Origin: Thermodesulfobacteriaceae bacterium
Lineage (GTDB): Bacteria; Desulfobacterota; Thermodesulfobacteria; Thermodesulfobacteriales; Thermodesulfobacteriaceae
Reading direction: 5' to 3'
DNA: 64,000 bases
Assembly: GCA_025062245.1 (NCBI GenBank)
Contig: JANXAD010000002.1
Span: 23,275 to 87,274 of the forward strand
Made by a program: the position numbers and the translations under genes. The notes beneath the pieces were generated by a model. The model saw nothing but the letters and a program-made list of their open reading frames with translations, did not search any database and was not told the DNA's origin. Shown one piece after another: positions 46,044 to 54,362 of this stretch. Each line of letters opens with the position of its first letter. Position 1 is the stretch's first letter.

Positions 46044-47162
46044 ATGATTATTATTATGGAACCTCACATAACTCAAGAAAGTGAAGAATATAAGAAATTA
46101 TTAGAATATTTGGAACGATTTCCCCACCTACAGGTTAAACCTATGGAACATATAGGAGTTACGAGAAGGGTTTTAGAAATTCATCTTATTGGGGAAGACT
46201 ATATGGTTTCCCAGGAAGAAATAGAAAGCTTACCAGGAGTAGAAAAGGCTATTAGAGTTACTGCTAAGTATAGACTTATTGGTAGACACGGAGCTTTAGA
46301 AAGTTTTGGTTTTGAGTATCAAGGGTTAACTTTTAGTCAAGATTCCTTTCATATATTTGCAGGACTTTGTGCTGTTGATTCCTATGAAAATGCAGAGGAG
46401 ATCTTTAAAGCTTTAAAAGAAAATGGACTTTGCTGTGCCAGAATGGGAGCTTATAAACCGAGAACCTCTCCTTATGATTTTCAAGGATTAGGTAAAGATT
46501 GTTTGCCTTGGCTTTTTGATTTAGCAGGTAAATATGGAATAAAAATTCTCGTCATGGAAGTTTTAGCCCCTCAGCATATAGAAGAAATTAAGCAAGTCTT
46601 AGAACTTACTGGTTATCCCTGTGGAGTTATTTTACAAATAGGAACCCGTAATGCTCAAAATTTTGAACTTTTAAAAGCCGTAGGTAAACAACAGGAATTC
46701 CCTGTGCTTTATAAAAGAGGATATGGGCTTTCTTTGGAAGAAAGTCTAAATGCAGCAGAATATATAGCCTCAGAGGGTAATACTAAAATAATCTTTTGTT
46801 TAAGAGGAGTTAGAACCCATTTAGGAGATCCACATAGAAACTTAGTAGATTTTTCTCATGTTCCCGTAGTAAAAAGATTAACCCGTCTTCCTGTTTGTGT
46901 GGATCCTTCCCATCCTATAGGTTCCAGGGTAAAAGCTCCGGATAATATAAGAGAAATTTATCATGTTACTGCTCAAGGTGTTATAGCTGGAGCTAATGCT
47001 ATTTTGATAGAATTTCATCCTAAACCAGAAAAAGCCCTTTGTGATGGTCCTCAAGCTCTCCTTTTAGAAGAACTTCCTGTGTTTGTAGAATATATTTATA
47101 AAGTTCGTAATACCTATTTAGAGTTAAAAGAATTAGTTAATAAATATCAGATAAGAAGGTAA
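46044..47162 (+). CDS. 3-deoxy-7-phosphoheptulonate (DAHP) synthase-like, class I-beta
   Basis: A 372-residue protein: N-terminal ferredoxin-like domain (about 1-90) and a TIM barrel. First shikimate-pathway step: PEP plus erythrose-4-phosphate. GAYKPRTSPYDFQGLG, VDPSHP and IEFHPKPE are conserved, and the metal-ligand pattern (Cys, His, Glu, Asp) can be placed. Several sites differ from the usual form: the GPCSVES motif reads GLCAVDS, CERGIRT reads CLRGVRT, and ALSDG reads ALCDG. It may be a diverged paralogue with altered activity or control. An AGGAGGAGGG site precedes the ATG. It is followed by MAT after 3 bases. Confidence 0.78.
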   Translation: MIIIMEPHITQESEEYKKLLEYLERFPHLQVKPMEHIGVTRRVLEIHLIGEDYMVSQEEIESLPGVEKAIRVTAKYRLIGRHGALESFGFEYQGLTFSQDSFHIFAGLCAVDSYENAEEIFKALKENGLCCARMGAYKPRTSPYDFQGLGKDCLPWLFDLAGKYGIKILVMEVLAPQHIEEIKQVLELTGYPCGVILQIGTRNAQNFELLKAVGKQQEFPVLYKRGYGLSLEESLNAAEYIASEGNTKIIFCLRGVRTHLGDPHRNLVDFSHVPVVKRLTRLPVCVDPSHPIGSRVKAPDNIREIYHVTAQGVIAGANAILIEFHPKPEKALCDGPQALLLEELPVFVEYIYKVRNTYLELKELVNKYQIRR

Positions 47163-47165
47163 AAG

Positions 47166-48389
47166 GTGGAAAATCTTATTATAGAAGAAGTTTTTGAACC
47201 TGAGATAGAAAGCTTACCAGTAGAAATAGTAGAAAGGAAAGGATTAGGACATCCAGATACCATATGTGATGCTATAGCAGAAACAGTAAGTGTAGCCTTA
47301 AGTCAATATTACTTAGAAAAATTTGGAAAAATTTTTCATCACAATATTGACAAAGTCCTTTTAGTTGGAGGGCAAGCTTTACCCAAATTTGGAGCAGGAG
47401 TTTTAATTCAGCCTATAAGAATAGTAGTTTCAGGAAGAGTAACTACAGATTTTTTAAAAGACTCTCAAAAACATTTAATTCCCTTTGGAACTATCATTAA
47501 AACTGCAGTTAGAAAATGGTTTAGAGAAAATTTCAGATTTTTAAATCCCGATCTTCATATCATAATAGATTATAAAGTAGGACCGAGTAGTTGGGACTTA
47601 GAATGTCTGGGAGAAAATTTTGAAGAGGTTCCCTTAGCCAACGACACCAGTGTAGGGGTTGGTTTTGCTCCCCTTACTTCTCTGGAAAATTTAGTCTATC
47701 AAATAGAAAGATTTCTAAACAGCAAAGAATTTAAACATCAACATCCGGCTGTCGGAGAAGATGTGAAAGTTTTAGGTTTAAGAAAGGGTAGGAAGATTTC
47801 TCTTACTATTGCTTCAGCTATCGTTAGTAAATATATTCTAACTCCCCGAATGTATTTTAATTTAAAAGAAGAAATTACAGAAGAAATTTTACAAAAGGCT
47901 AAACAATTGGTTCCAGGGCATGAAGTAGAAGTTTTTTTAAATACTGGAGATTGTTATGAAAGAAATCTTTATTATCTTACAGTTACAGGAACCAGTGCAG
48001 AACAAGGGGATGATGGAGCTACAGGAAGGGGTAACAGAGTTAATGGTCTTATAGCCCCTTTTAGACCTATGACTATAGAAGCTACAGCTGGGAAAAACCC
48101 TGTTAATCATGTAGGTAAGATTTACAATGTAGTAGCTAAAAATATTGCAGAAGCCATTTATCAAAAGTTTTCTGAATATGGAATAAAAGAAGTTTACACC
48201 GTTTTACTTAGTCAAATAGGCAAACCCATTAATCAACCCCTCTTAAGTTATATCAAAATCAAAATGGATAAAAAGAAAAAATTTAGTCCAGAAATAAAAG
48301 ATGGTATAACCCAATTAGTGGAAGAAAGAATAAGAAATATAAAAAACTTCACTTTAAGAATCTTAGATAGGGAATTCATCTTGTTTTAA
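47166..48389 (+). CDS. S-adenosylmethionine synthetase, archaeal type
   Basis: A 407-residue enzyme of the archaeal MAT family, distinct from bacterial MetK. Landmarks are [37 protein letters not shown], the [16 protein letters not shown] loop and [14 protein letters not shown]. It makes AdoMet from methionine and ATP. A GTG start at 47166 follows AAAAGG and lies 3 bases after the DAHP-synthase stop. The next gene encodes an AdoMet-using radical SAM enzyme, a plausible consumer of the product. Occurrence in a bacterium suggests ancient transfer from archaea, although several thermophilic bacteria have it. Confidence 0.93.
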   Translation: MENLIIEEVFEPEIESLPVEIVERKGLGHPDTICDAIAETVSVALSQYYLEKFGKIFHHNIDKVLLVGGQALPKFGAGVLIQPIRIVVSGRVTTDFLKDSQKHLIPFGTIIKTAVRKWFRENFRFLNPDLHIIIDYKVGPSSWDLECLGENFEEVPLANDTSVGVGFAPLTSLENLVYQIERFLNSKEFKHQHPAVGEDVKVLGLRKGRKISLTIASAIVSKYILTPRMYFNLKEEITEEILQKAKQLVPGHEVEVFLNTGDCYERNLYYLTVTGTSAEQGDDGATGRGNRVNGLIAPFRPMTIEATAGKNPVNHVGKIYNVVAKNIAEAIYQKFSEYGIKEVYTVLLSQIGKPINQPLLSYIKIKMDKKKKFSPEIKDGITQLVEERIRNIKNFTLRILDREFILF

Positions 48390-48515
48390 AAAATTCTTAA
48401 CTTTTTTAAACCAATCTAATCTTAGTTCAAATTTTTATTTTCCCTCTTTTAAAGGATTGATTTTTTATTAAAATGTCTTATTTAAAATAATAACTAATGT
48501 TATAAACATTCTCTC

Positions 48516-49712
48516 ATGATAACACTTAAAGAATATTTAAAATCCAATTATCCTCAAATTTTTCATTTAACAATAACAGGTAAGTGTAATGCCTTTTGTG
48601 AGGGATGTATCAATAGTTTAATTTATGGAGAAAGGTCATCAATTTTAAAAGATTGGGAAGGGGATCCTGAAAGGGATTTTGAAATTTTAAATTATCTTTT
48701 AAATGCTTCTTCCAACGGAAGTCCTGTTTATATAGCTTTTTATGGAGGAGAACCCCTTTTAGCCTTTGATAAAATAAGAATTCTCACTGAAAAAATTGAT
48801 CAAAGGTATAGAAATAAAAATTTTAAGTTAGTTATTTATACTAATGGGATGCTTTTAGATAAAGTTCTTTCGAAAGATAGAGAATTTTTTAAAAGAATAG
48901 AACTTCTAATAGTCTCCATAGATGGAAGAGATAAACAGCATAATCTTTTTAGAAAAGGTACTAAATTAAGCAAGATAGAGAAAAATTTAGAATTATTAAG
49001 AGAGGAAGTTAAAACTCCAGTTCTTATGTGGTCAACTATAAGAGAAGAAATGAGTCTTGGAGACTGTCTTTTTGAGTTTTTAAAACTTTTTAATCAGGGA
49101 TTGGTAGATTATTTTTATTGGCATTTAATAGAAAAGGATAAACCTATAGAGAAATTTGAAAACTTTAAATTTTCCTATCTTTCAGATCTAAGAATGTTTT
49201 TTGAAGAATTTATAAATTGTTTGAGAAAGGGAACCGTTTTACCCTTATTACCTGTGTGTGAGTTGACTTACTTTTTAGCTAAGCAGATAAGGAGAGGGCA
49301 TACGGCTTGTGGAATAGAGGAATTTAGGAATTTTGATATTTTGGGAGGAAAAGTAATTCCTTGCGTAGATTTAGGAGATGAGTTCCTTTTAGGAGAGTTA
49401 ACTAAGGAAGGATTTATTTTAATGGACCAAGTGGAAGTTGAAAAAGGTTTAAGAAAACTGGTTAAATATAAGAAAAATTTTGGATGTGAAAGATGTGAGG
49501 CAGAATTTTATTGTGGAGGGAGATGTCCTGTTCTTATAAAGACCTCTTTGGAAAGGGCTAAACAGTATTGTGAATTAACCCGAAGTTTTGTAGATTTAGG
49601 ACGGGAATTTTTACCAGAGATTTTAAAAATTTTAAAACAGATGGATCTGAATTTAACTCAAATATATTATCCCTATGGTTACTTAGTTCTTCTTACAGAT
49701 GTAGTTCCTTAA
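48516..49712 (+). CDS. Radical SAM/SPASM-domain protein, putative peptide maturase
   Basis: A 398-residue enzyme. The cluster motif CNAFCEGC (CxxxCxxC) is at about 24-31, followed by AFYGGEPLLAF and a partial TIM barrel. The C-terminus is a full SPASM domain: CGIEEF.. with GKVIPC, then CERCEAEFYCGGRC (Cx2Cx5Cx3C) and a last Cys in QYCELTR, enough for two auxiliary Fe-S clusters. SPASM enzymes mostly modify peptides (RiPP maturases) or activate sulfatases. There is no N-terminal RRE domain. A 31-codon gene lies 122 bases downstream and is a candidate substrate. The upstream archaeal-type MAT could supply AdoMet. The true substrate is unknown. Confidence 0.85.
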   Translation: MITLKEYLKSNYPQIFHLTITGKCNAFCEGCINSLIYGERSSILKDWEGDPERDFEILNYLLNASSNGSPVYIAFYGGEPLLAFDKIRILTEKIDQRYRNKNFKLVIYTNGMLLDKVLSKDREFFKRIELLIVSIDGRDKQHNLFRKGTKLSKIEKNLELLREEVKTPVLMWSTIREEMSLGDCLFEFLKLFNQGLVDYFYWHLIEKDKPIEKFENFKFSYLSDLRMFFEEFINCLRKGTVLPLLPVCELTYFLAKQIRRGHTACGIEEFRNFDILGGKVIPCVDLGDEFLLGELTKEGFILMDQVEVEKGLRKLVKYKKNFGCERCEAEFYCGGRCPVLIKTSLERAKQYCELTRSFVDLGREFLPEILKILKQMDLNLTQIYYPYGYLVLLTDVVP

Positions 49713-49761
49713 AAGGAGAGATTTTTTACCTTTGACAAAGGTGAAAAAAATTTAGAGGGAT

Positions 49762-49789
49762 TTGACGAAATAAATTTTAGTGATATATT
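49762..49789 (+). promoter_or_regulatory. Sigma-70-type promoter for the short peptide gene
   Basis: TTGACG at 49762-49767 and TATATT at 49784-49789 are spaced by 16 bases. A second TTTGAC stands 30 bases upstream. Transcription would start about 40 bases before the GTG of the 31-codon gene. Confidence 0.5.
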
Positions 49790-49834
49790 TTAAAATGATA
49801 AAAATTTTAACCATTTTTAAATAGGAGGTGGACA

Positions 49835-49930
49835 GTGAAAAAGGTTAAAGTTTTCTCCTATCGTAGAGTCTGTAAAGGTGTAAATGGAACAGGGCTTTCC
49901 CATTACATCTTGTTAACTCCTTCAAAATAA
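49835..49930 (+). CDS. Short peptide gene (31 codons) next to a radical SAM maturase, candidate precursor
   Basis: A GTG start follows an excellent AGGAGGT site at 5 bases. The 31-residue product begins VKKVKVFSYRRVCKGVNG and ends SHYILLTPSK; it has one Cys, several aromatics and five Lys. It has its own promoter-like sequence and a strong hairpin just after the stop, so it looks like a complete one-gene unit. No family is recognised. It lies 122 bases after a SPASM radical SAM gene, the usual arrangement for a RiPP precursor near its maturase, although here it is downstream. It could also be an unrelated leader peptide or chance frame. Confidence 0.5.
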   Translation: MKKVKVFSYRRVCKGVNGTGLSHYILLTPSK

Positions 49931-49941
49931 TTCAATTTTTT

Positions 49942-49968
49942 AATTCCCGCCTTCAAAAGGCGGGAATT
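49942..49968 (+). terminator. Strong hairpin after the short peptide gene
   Basis: AATTCCCGCCTT and AAGGCGGGAATT form a 12-base perfect stem around CAA. It is followed by TTCTTT-like sequence, a modest U-run. It probably ends the short transcript and could also act from the minus strand. Confidence 0.65.
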
Positions 49969-49970
49969 CT

Positions 49971-50272
49971 TTAAAAGAAATATTTTTTTCCTCCATAGTT
50001 CAAGTTTATAAATTTTAGAAATTTTCCTACCAATAGGAAAAATTTTCTGACCTGTTACCCATTTTTTAAAAACTTTAATGTTAGGATAAATTTCTTGTTG
50101 GGCTTTCATAAGAAAGCCTAAAGAGGATTCTTTAAGAAGAAGGATAGAGAAAGAGAGTCTTAAGGTTAACCACAAAAGGAATATGAATATTTAAGATTTA
50201 AAAAAGGGTGCGAAAATATTCACACCCTAACACCTTAACTTCCTATTTTAGGGAAGTATCTCAAAGAGAAAT
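49971..50272. other. Gap with an imperfect inverted repeat
   Basis: A minus-strand frame of 90 codons covers part of this stretch, but it runs through the hairpin, has no known family, and looks accidental or a remnant. At 50206-50227 GGGTGCGAA and TTCACACCC form a near-palindrome before the coiled-coil gene end; it may terminate that gene's minus-strand transcript. Confidence 0.4.
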
Positions 50273-50758
50273 TTAGGCTTGTTTAAATAACACTTTTTCA
50301 AGTCTTTGAAGTCTGCTATAAATATCACCCAAAGACTCTCGGGCAACTATAGCTTCCCTAATTTCAGCTCTAATTTTACCCATCTCCAATACTACTAAGT
50401 CTATTCTTTGATTGGTTTCATCGATTCTCTGAGTTAGTTCAGCCCTAAACTCTTCAACTTTCCTATTTGTTTCATCGATTCTCTTGTTGGTTTCATCGAT
50501 TCTCTTGTTGGTTTCATCGATTCTCTTGTTGGTTTCGTCAATTCTCTGATTCAAATAATTTCTTGTTTCATTAAGCTCAGCCCTAAGACTTCTTATTTCC
50601 TGTTCCATATTGCTAAGTCTTTTATCCATAGAAACTATGGCAAGCCTAAAACCTTCTAAGGTTCCATTAACTGAAGCTTTAAATTCCCTTATTTCTTCCT
50701 TTACCTCACTTACTATAGCCTCCTTAAACTTTGTCAAAAGTTTTTCTAGATCTATCAT
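50273..50758 (-). CDS. Coiled-coil protein with RIDETNK heptad-type repeats
   Basis: A 161-residue, strongly charged, mostly helical protein. The N-terminal half is a helix (MIDLEKLLTKFKEAIVSEVKEEI). The middle has RIDETNK units of seven residues repeated at least four times, followed by variants RIDETNR and RIDETNQ. The C-terminus ends in LGDIYSRLQRLEKVLF. This matches an extended coiled coil, common in small structural or tether proteins. The repeats differ little at the DNA level, which suggests recent expansion. It is transcribed alone. The function is unknown. Confidence 0.7.
   Translation of the reverse strand: MIDLEKLLTKFKEAIVSEVKEEIREFKASVNGTLEGFRLAIVSMDKRLSNMEQEIRSLRAELNETRNYLNQRIDETNKRIDETNKRIDETNKRIDETNRKVEEFRAELTQRIDETNQRIDLVVLEMGKIRAEIREAIVARESLGDIYSRLQRLEKVLFKQA
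50469..50554 (-). repeat. 21-bp tandem repeat coding for RIDETNK
   Basis: Three almost identical 21-base units (TTCATCGATTCTCTTGTTGG on the plus strand) begin at 50471, 50492 and 50513, with a variant fourth unit at 50534. A related unit stands at 50417. The number of units may vary between strains. Confidence 0.85.
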
Positions 50759-51076
50759 ACTCTATCCCCCAAAAAAACTTTTTCTCTATCATCTAAGTTT
50801 AATTAGATTTTTAAAAAATTCAAAAAAGGCTTCTCAAAAAATCTATAACTTAGGGCCAAAGGCAGTAAGGATTAAATTGTCTGTTATAACTACTACACTT
50901 TTAAGTTTTATTTGAAAGATTTAATAGGGGAAATTAAGGAGATAAGAGCCATGGGTAACGGTTATAAAAGATTATTTTTCTTTAGATTTTTAATGAGGCA
51001 ATTCGGTCCTCTTTACAAAAAATTTTTTAGGTGTAGGCTTAAGTTTATAGAAAAACTAAAAGGAGGTTTGTGTAAC

Positions 51077-51319
51077 ATGTTTAGAGGTAAGGTTAAGTGG
51101 TTTGATGAGAAGAAGGGGTATGGTTTTATTTCCAAGGAAGGTGGTGGAGATGTGTTTGTGCACTACTCCGCCATTGACATGCCTGGGTTTAAAACCTTAA
51201 AGGAGGGGCAAACTGTAGAATTTGAAGTGGTGCAAGGTCCTAAGGGAGAGCAGGCATCTAAGGTTAAAGTATTAGATGCCAGACCCCAAAGAAGAGCTCA
51301 AAGACCTGAAAAAGTCTAA
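51077..51319 (+). CDS. Cold-shock protein (CspA family)
   Basis: An 80-residue OB-fold nucleic-acid chaperone. RNP1 and RNP2 are seen as KGYGFISKE and DVFVHYSA, after [12 protein letters not shown]-terminal extension of about 12 residues is basic ([12 protein letters not shown]). The ATG at 51077 follows AAAAGGAGGT; a longer in-frame reading from 50912 has no ribosome site and an unrelated leading part, so I reject it. The upstream 150-200 bases would form a long 5' leader, as in many csp genes. Terminator at 51342. Confidence 0.95.
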   Translation: MFRGKVKWFDEKKGYGFISKEGGGDVFVHYSAIDMPGFKTLKEGQTVEFEVVQGPKGEQASKVKVLDARPQRRAQRPEKV

Positions 51320-51341
51320 GCTTCTTTCTTAAGAAACCTCT

Positions 51342-51365
51342 GGGGAGGTTTTAGTCCTCCCCTTT
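51342..51365 (+). terminator. Rho-independent terminator of the csp gene
   Basis: GGGGAGG (51342-51348), seven-base loop, CCTCCCC (51356-51362), then TTT. Confidence 0.8.
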
Positions 51366-51380
51366 CCATATCTTTTTTCA

Positions 51381-51587
51381 GTGCAAAGTCAAGTTTTAAA
51401 AATAAAAATTCCTCCAGAAAAAATAGCCTATCTTAAGTTTATTTTAGAAGGATATTCCCATTTAGTGGTTTTAACCGTAGAAAATCCTAAGGAAGGTATA
51501 GTTTCTCTTCAATTTTTTCCTTCAGAAGAAACCCTTATCAGAAAAATTCTTAAAAATTGGCAAGAAGAAATTTTGTTGCTTTTTTAA
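51381..51587 (+). CDS. DUF4911-like small protein
   Basis: A 68-residue protein beginning with a GTG at 51381. It resembles the DUF4911 family of deltaproteobacteria-type genomes: ILEGYSHLVVLTV near 27 and an end with ILKNWQEEI. The function of the family is unknown. No clear ribosome site precedes the GTG, and it follows the csp terminator by 15 bases, so it may have its own promoter or be leaderless. Confidence 0.55.
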   Translation: MQSQVLKIKIPPEKIAYLKFILEGYSHLVVLTVENPKEGIVSLQFFPSEETLIRKILKNWQEEILLLF

Positions 51588-51653
51588 AAAAAGTTTTTAA
51601 AATTTTTAAAATATTTTTGGCTTTAAAAACTTTTTGGTAAGGAGGGAGAGGAC

Positions 51654-53279
51654 ATGTTTAAAAACCTAAGCATTTCTAAAAAGCTTTTCCTTAGTTTTGG
51701 CTTCTTTATTTTCATTTTTATAATTCTCTTTGCTTTAAGCCTTTATTTTATGAGACACACTAATACTTTTTTAGATTATTTAGATGAAAGAGTAAATAAA
51801 AAGTTGAATAATGCTGTAAGCATAAGAAGAAGTATTTTGGTTGACATTCAAATGGCTATTCTTGAAATGTTAGTAACTAAGGATCCCAAAATAGTAGAAG
51901 AAAATAAAAAACGCATAACTCAAGCCAGAGAAAATTATTTCAAAGCCCTTGAAGAGATAAAGAAAGTAACGAGAACGGAAGAAGGAATGAAAAAGCTTAA
52001 AAAATTAGAGGAAGCCATAGCAGACCTTAGAGGCTATAATAATAAAGTTTTAGAACTTATTTCTGCCGGAAGGTGGGAAGAGGCAACTAAAGTTTATTAC
52101 ACAGAATGTCTTCCCAGAGTAACTAAAATGGAAAAGGCTTTAGATGAAGAGGTTGCCTTTCAACAAAAGCGTTTTAGAGATGAAATGAAAGTGATTGAGT
52201 CTACCTTACTTAAACAACAGATAGTAATAACTGTTTTTAGTATTTTAGCTGTTATTTTAGGTCTTATTTTTGGCATAGGTATTTCTCGCTCTATTACTAA
52301 ACCTACTAACTACTTAGTTGGAAGTTTAAAAAGGGTAGGAGAAGGTGATTTAGGGGTTGAGCTAAATGTAGATCGTAGAGACGAAGTAGGTAAGATGATG
52401 TTAGCTTTAAGGGAGGCTTTAGAGGGAATGAAGAGGGCTTTAACTCAAGCTAAGGATGTTTCCTTAGCTTTAGCTGGTTCTTCACAGGAGTTAAGTTCTA
52501 TAGTTAATCAGGTTAAGAGTTCTGTTAGTATGCAAGCGGAGAAGGCAACCCAGATTGCAAGTTCAGCAGAGGAGATGAGCACCACCATTGTGGATATAGC
52601 AAAAAACACTAATGAGATTTCTTCTGCTGGGGTTGAGACGGCTCGGATAGCAGGTGAGGGTAGGGTTATGACGGAGAGGACTGCGGAGGAGATAAGGGTG
52701 ATAGAGGATGCAGCTGGTAAAGTATTGGAGGTAGTGTCTGAGCTTGAGGGTAGGGCTCGGCAGATAGGAAACATTGTGGTATTAATAAAGGACATAGCGG
52801 ATCAGACGAATTTATTGGCGTTGAATGCAACTATTGAGGCAGCCAGAGCTGGTGAGCATGGGAGGAGTTTTGCGGTGGTAGCGGGTGAGATAAGGAAGCT
52901 TGCGGAGAAGGCAAACGAGGCTAGTGACGAGATAGCAGGTATGATAAGGGAGGTTCAGGGGGGGACTGAGGCGGCCAAAAAAGCTATAGAGGAGACGGTG
53001 GAGAAGGTGGGGCGTGGTGTGGAGTTATCGGTTAAGGCAAGTTCTATATTAAGGGAGATAGAGGGGAAGGCTGAGGATTTAAGGATGAGGATTCAGCAGA
53101 TAGCCTCAGCTACGGAGCAGATGAGTGCGGTGGTAGACCAGATAGTGAGTGACATAAGTGGTATTTCGCAGAGTGCCAAGGAGGTTTCGAAGGCTATCGA
53201 GGATACAGCAAGAACTGCAGAAACTGTAGCTAAAATGGGCACAGAGTTAAAAGGCGTCATAGAAAAATTTAAATTTTAA
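51654..53279 (+). CDS. Methyl-accepting chemotaxis protein
   Basis: A 541-residue transmembrane receptor. TM1 is at about 10-32, a four-helix-bundle sensing part (about 33-187) follows, then TM2 at about 189-210, a HAMP domain ([20 protein letters not shown]), and the signalling domain with hairpin tip [21 protein letters not shown]. It senses a small ligand outside and signals through CheA to the flagella. The 52.5-53.2 kb part uses many GC-rich codons (GCG, GAG, GTG) unlike the AT-rich first half. A GGAGGGAGAGGA site precedes the ATG. Confidence 0.95.
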   Translation: MFKNLSISKKLFLSFGFFIFIFIILFALSLYFMRHTNTFLDYLDERVNKKLNNAVSIRRSILVDIQMAILEMLVTKDPKIVEENKKRITQARENYFKALEEIKKVTRTEEGMKKLKKLEEAIADLRGYNNKVLELISAGRWEEATKVYYTECLPRVTKMEKALDEEVAFQQKRFRDEMKVIESTLLKQQIVITVFSILAVILGLIFGIGISRSITKPTNYLVGSLKRVGEGDLGVELNVDRRDEVGKMMLALREALEGMKRALTQAKDVSLALAGSSQELSSIVNQVKSSVSMQAEKATQIASSAEEMSTTIVDIAKNTNEISSAGVETARIAGEGRVMTERTAEEIRVIEDAAGKVLEVVSELEGRARQIGNIVVLIKDIADQTNLLALNATIEAARAGEHGRSFAVVAGEIRKLAEKANEASDEIAGMIREVQGGTEAAKKAIEETVEKVGRGVELSVKASSILREIEGKAEDLRMRIQQIASATEQMSAVVDQIVSDISGISQSAKEVSKAIEDTARTAETVAKMGTELKGVIEKFKF

Positions 53280-53282
53280 AAA

Positions 53283-54362
53283 ATGCCTATTTTTACTCCT
53301 TTACAGATATCTAAGCTTGTTGAGCTTGCCAAAAGGGGGCGTGTAGCCCCTCTTTATATCTTTTTAGGTCCTGAAGATATAGTTAAAGAAAAGGCTAAAG
53401 AAATTTATCAAGTCCTAAGAGAAAAGGATTCTCTTTTGGAAGTTTACGATCTAAAGGAAAAGGAAGATAGAAATAATTTTTATAAAATAGGCGTATTTCA
53501 AGAGGGCTTATTCGGTATAAGAAAGACTTACCTCATTTTGGGAGGAGAAAATATTTTACCAGAAAAGGGAGAGGAGATAGTTAAGATTTTAACTAAGTTT
53601 AATGGGCTTTTTAGCTGGATAATCATAGCAGAAAAGATGGAAGAATCCCATCCACTTTATAGGTATGCCTTAGAGAAGGGAGTAATTATTCCTTCTTTTT
53701 ATAAAAAGGCTGAGGACTTTTTAGAGGTAGAGCTTATAAATACCTTAAAAAATTCTAAAAAAATTATGGATAAATCTTCAGCTAATCTTTTTATTTCCTT
53801 AGTAGGGGAAGATTTTAAATATTTTAAAAACGAACTTGAAAAATTGATCTTATATACAGAAGATAGGGAGATAATTACCGAAGAAGATATATGGCAAGTG
53901 GTTGTCCCTTTAGAGGGTTCTGCGATTTATCTTTTGGGAGACCTATTTTTTAATTATGGACCTGAAAGGGTTTACAGATTTACTTTACATTTATTGGATA
54001 TGGGGATCAGTCCACCTCAGATTATAGGTTTTTGGTATCGATTTTTTAAAAGAATGCAAATTTTAAGGGAAGTTTTAAAAAAATATCCAGAATTAGAAGA
54101 AGAAAAGTTTTATGCTAATTTTTCTAAGAGATGGTTAGAAATTTTAGAAAATCCTGTAGAAGACCTTCCAAGAGTCATAGCTGAACTTAAGCCTTATGCT
54201 CTTTTTAATTTAAAGAAACACTTAAAAAGAATTTCTAATTTAGATAACATCTTTGAAGAACTTCTTCAAGCGGATTTAGCGATCAAAAGGGAATTTAAAA
54301 ATCCTCAGAAAGTTTTTTTTGAATTTTATTTTAAAGTTTTTCAGGAGATAGCCAAAAAGTAA
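53283..54362 (+). CDS. holA: DNA polymerase III delta subunit
   Basis: A 359-residue clamp-loader subunit: YIFLGPEDIVKEKAKEIY at the N-terminus (degenerate AAA fold, no Walker A), then LILGGENILPEKGEEI, SWIIIAEKMEESHPLY, and the C-terminal LLDMGISPPQIIGFWYRFFKRM with DLAIKREFKNP. Delta opens the beta clamp. Length is typical. It begins 3 bases after the chemoreceptor gene. Its last 32 bases overlap the convergent VWA gene. Confidence 0.88.
   Translation: MPIFTPLQISKLVELAKRGRVAPLYIFLGPEDIVKEKAKEIYQVLREKDSLLEVYDLKEKEDRNNFYKIGVFQEGLFGIRKTYLILGGENILPEKGEEIVKILTKFNGLFSWIIIAEKMEESHPLYRYALEKGVIIPSFYKKAEDFLEVELINTLKNSKKIMDKSSANLFISLVGEDFKYFKNELEKLILYTEDREIITEEDIWQVVVPLEGSAIYLLGDLFFNYGPERVYRFTLHLLDMGISPPQIIGFWYRFFKRMQILREVLKKYPELEEEKFYANFSKRWLEILENPVEDLPRVIAELKPYALFNLKKHLKRISNLDNIFEELLQADLAIKREFKNPQKVFFEFYFKVFQEIAKK

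Noticed and set aside
49903..50175. Minus-strand 90-codon frame beside the short peptide gene
   Set aside because: It runs through the strong hairpin, has no ribosome site or family, and looks like chance or a remnant.
50469..50554. CRISPR-like array
   Set aside because: The repeats have no spacers, are in frame, and code for a heptad repeat.
50912..51076. Long N-terminal extension of the cold-shock protein
   Set aside because: The usual start with an AAAAGGAGGT site is at 51077 and the extension has no csp similarity.
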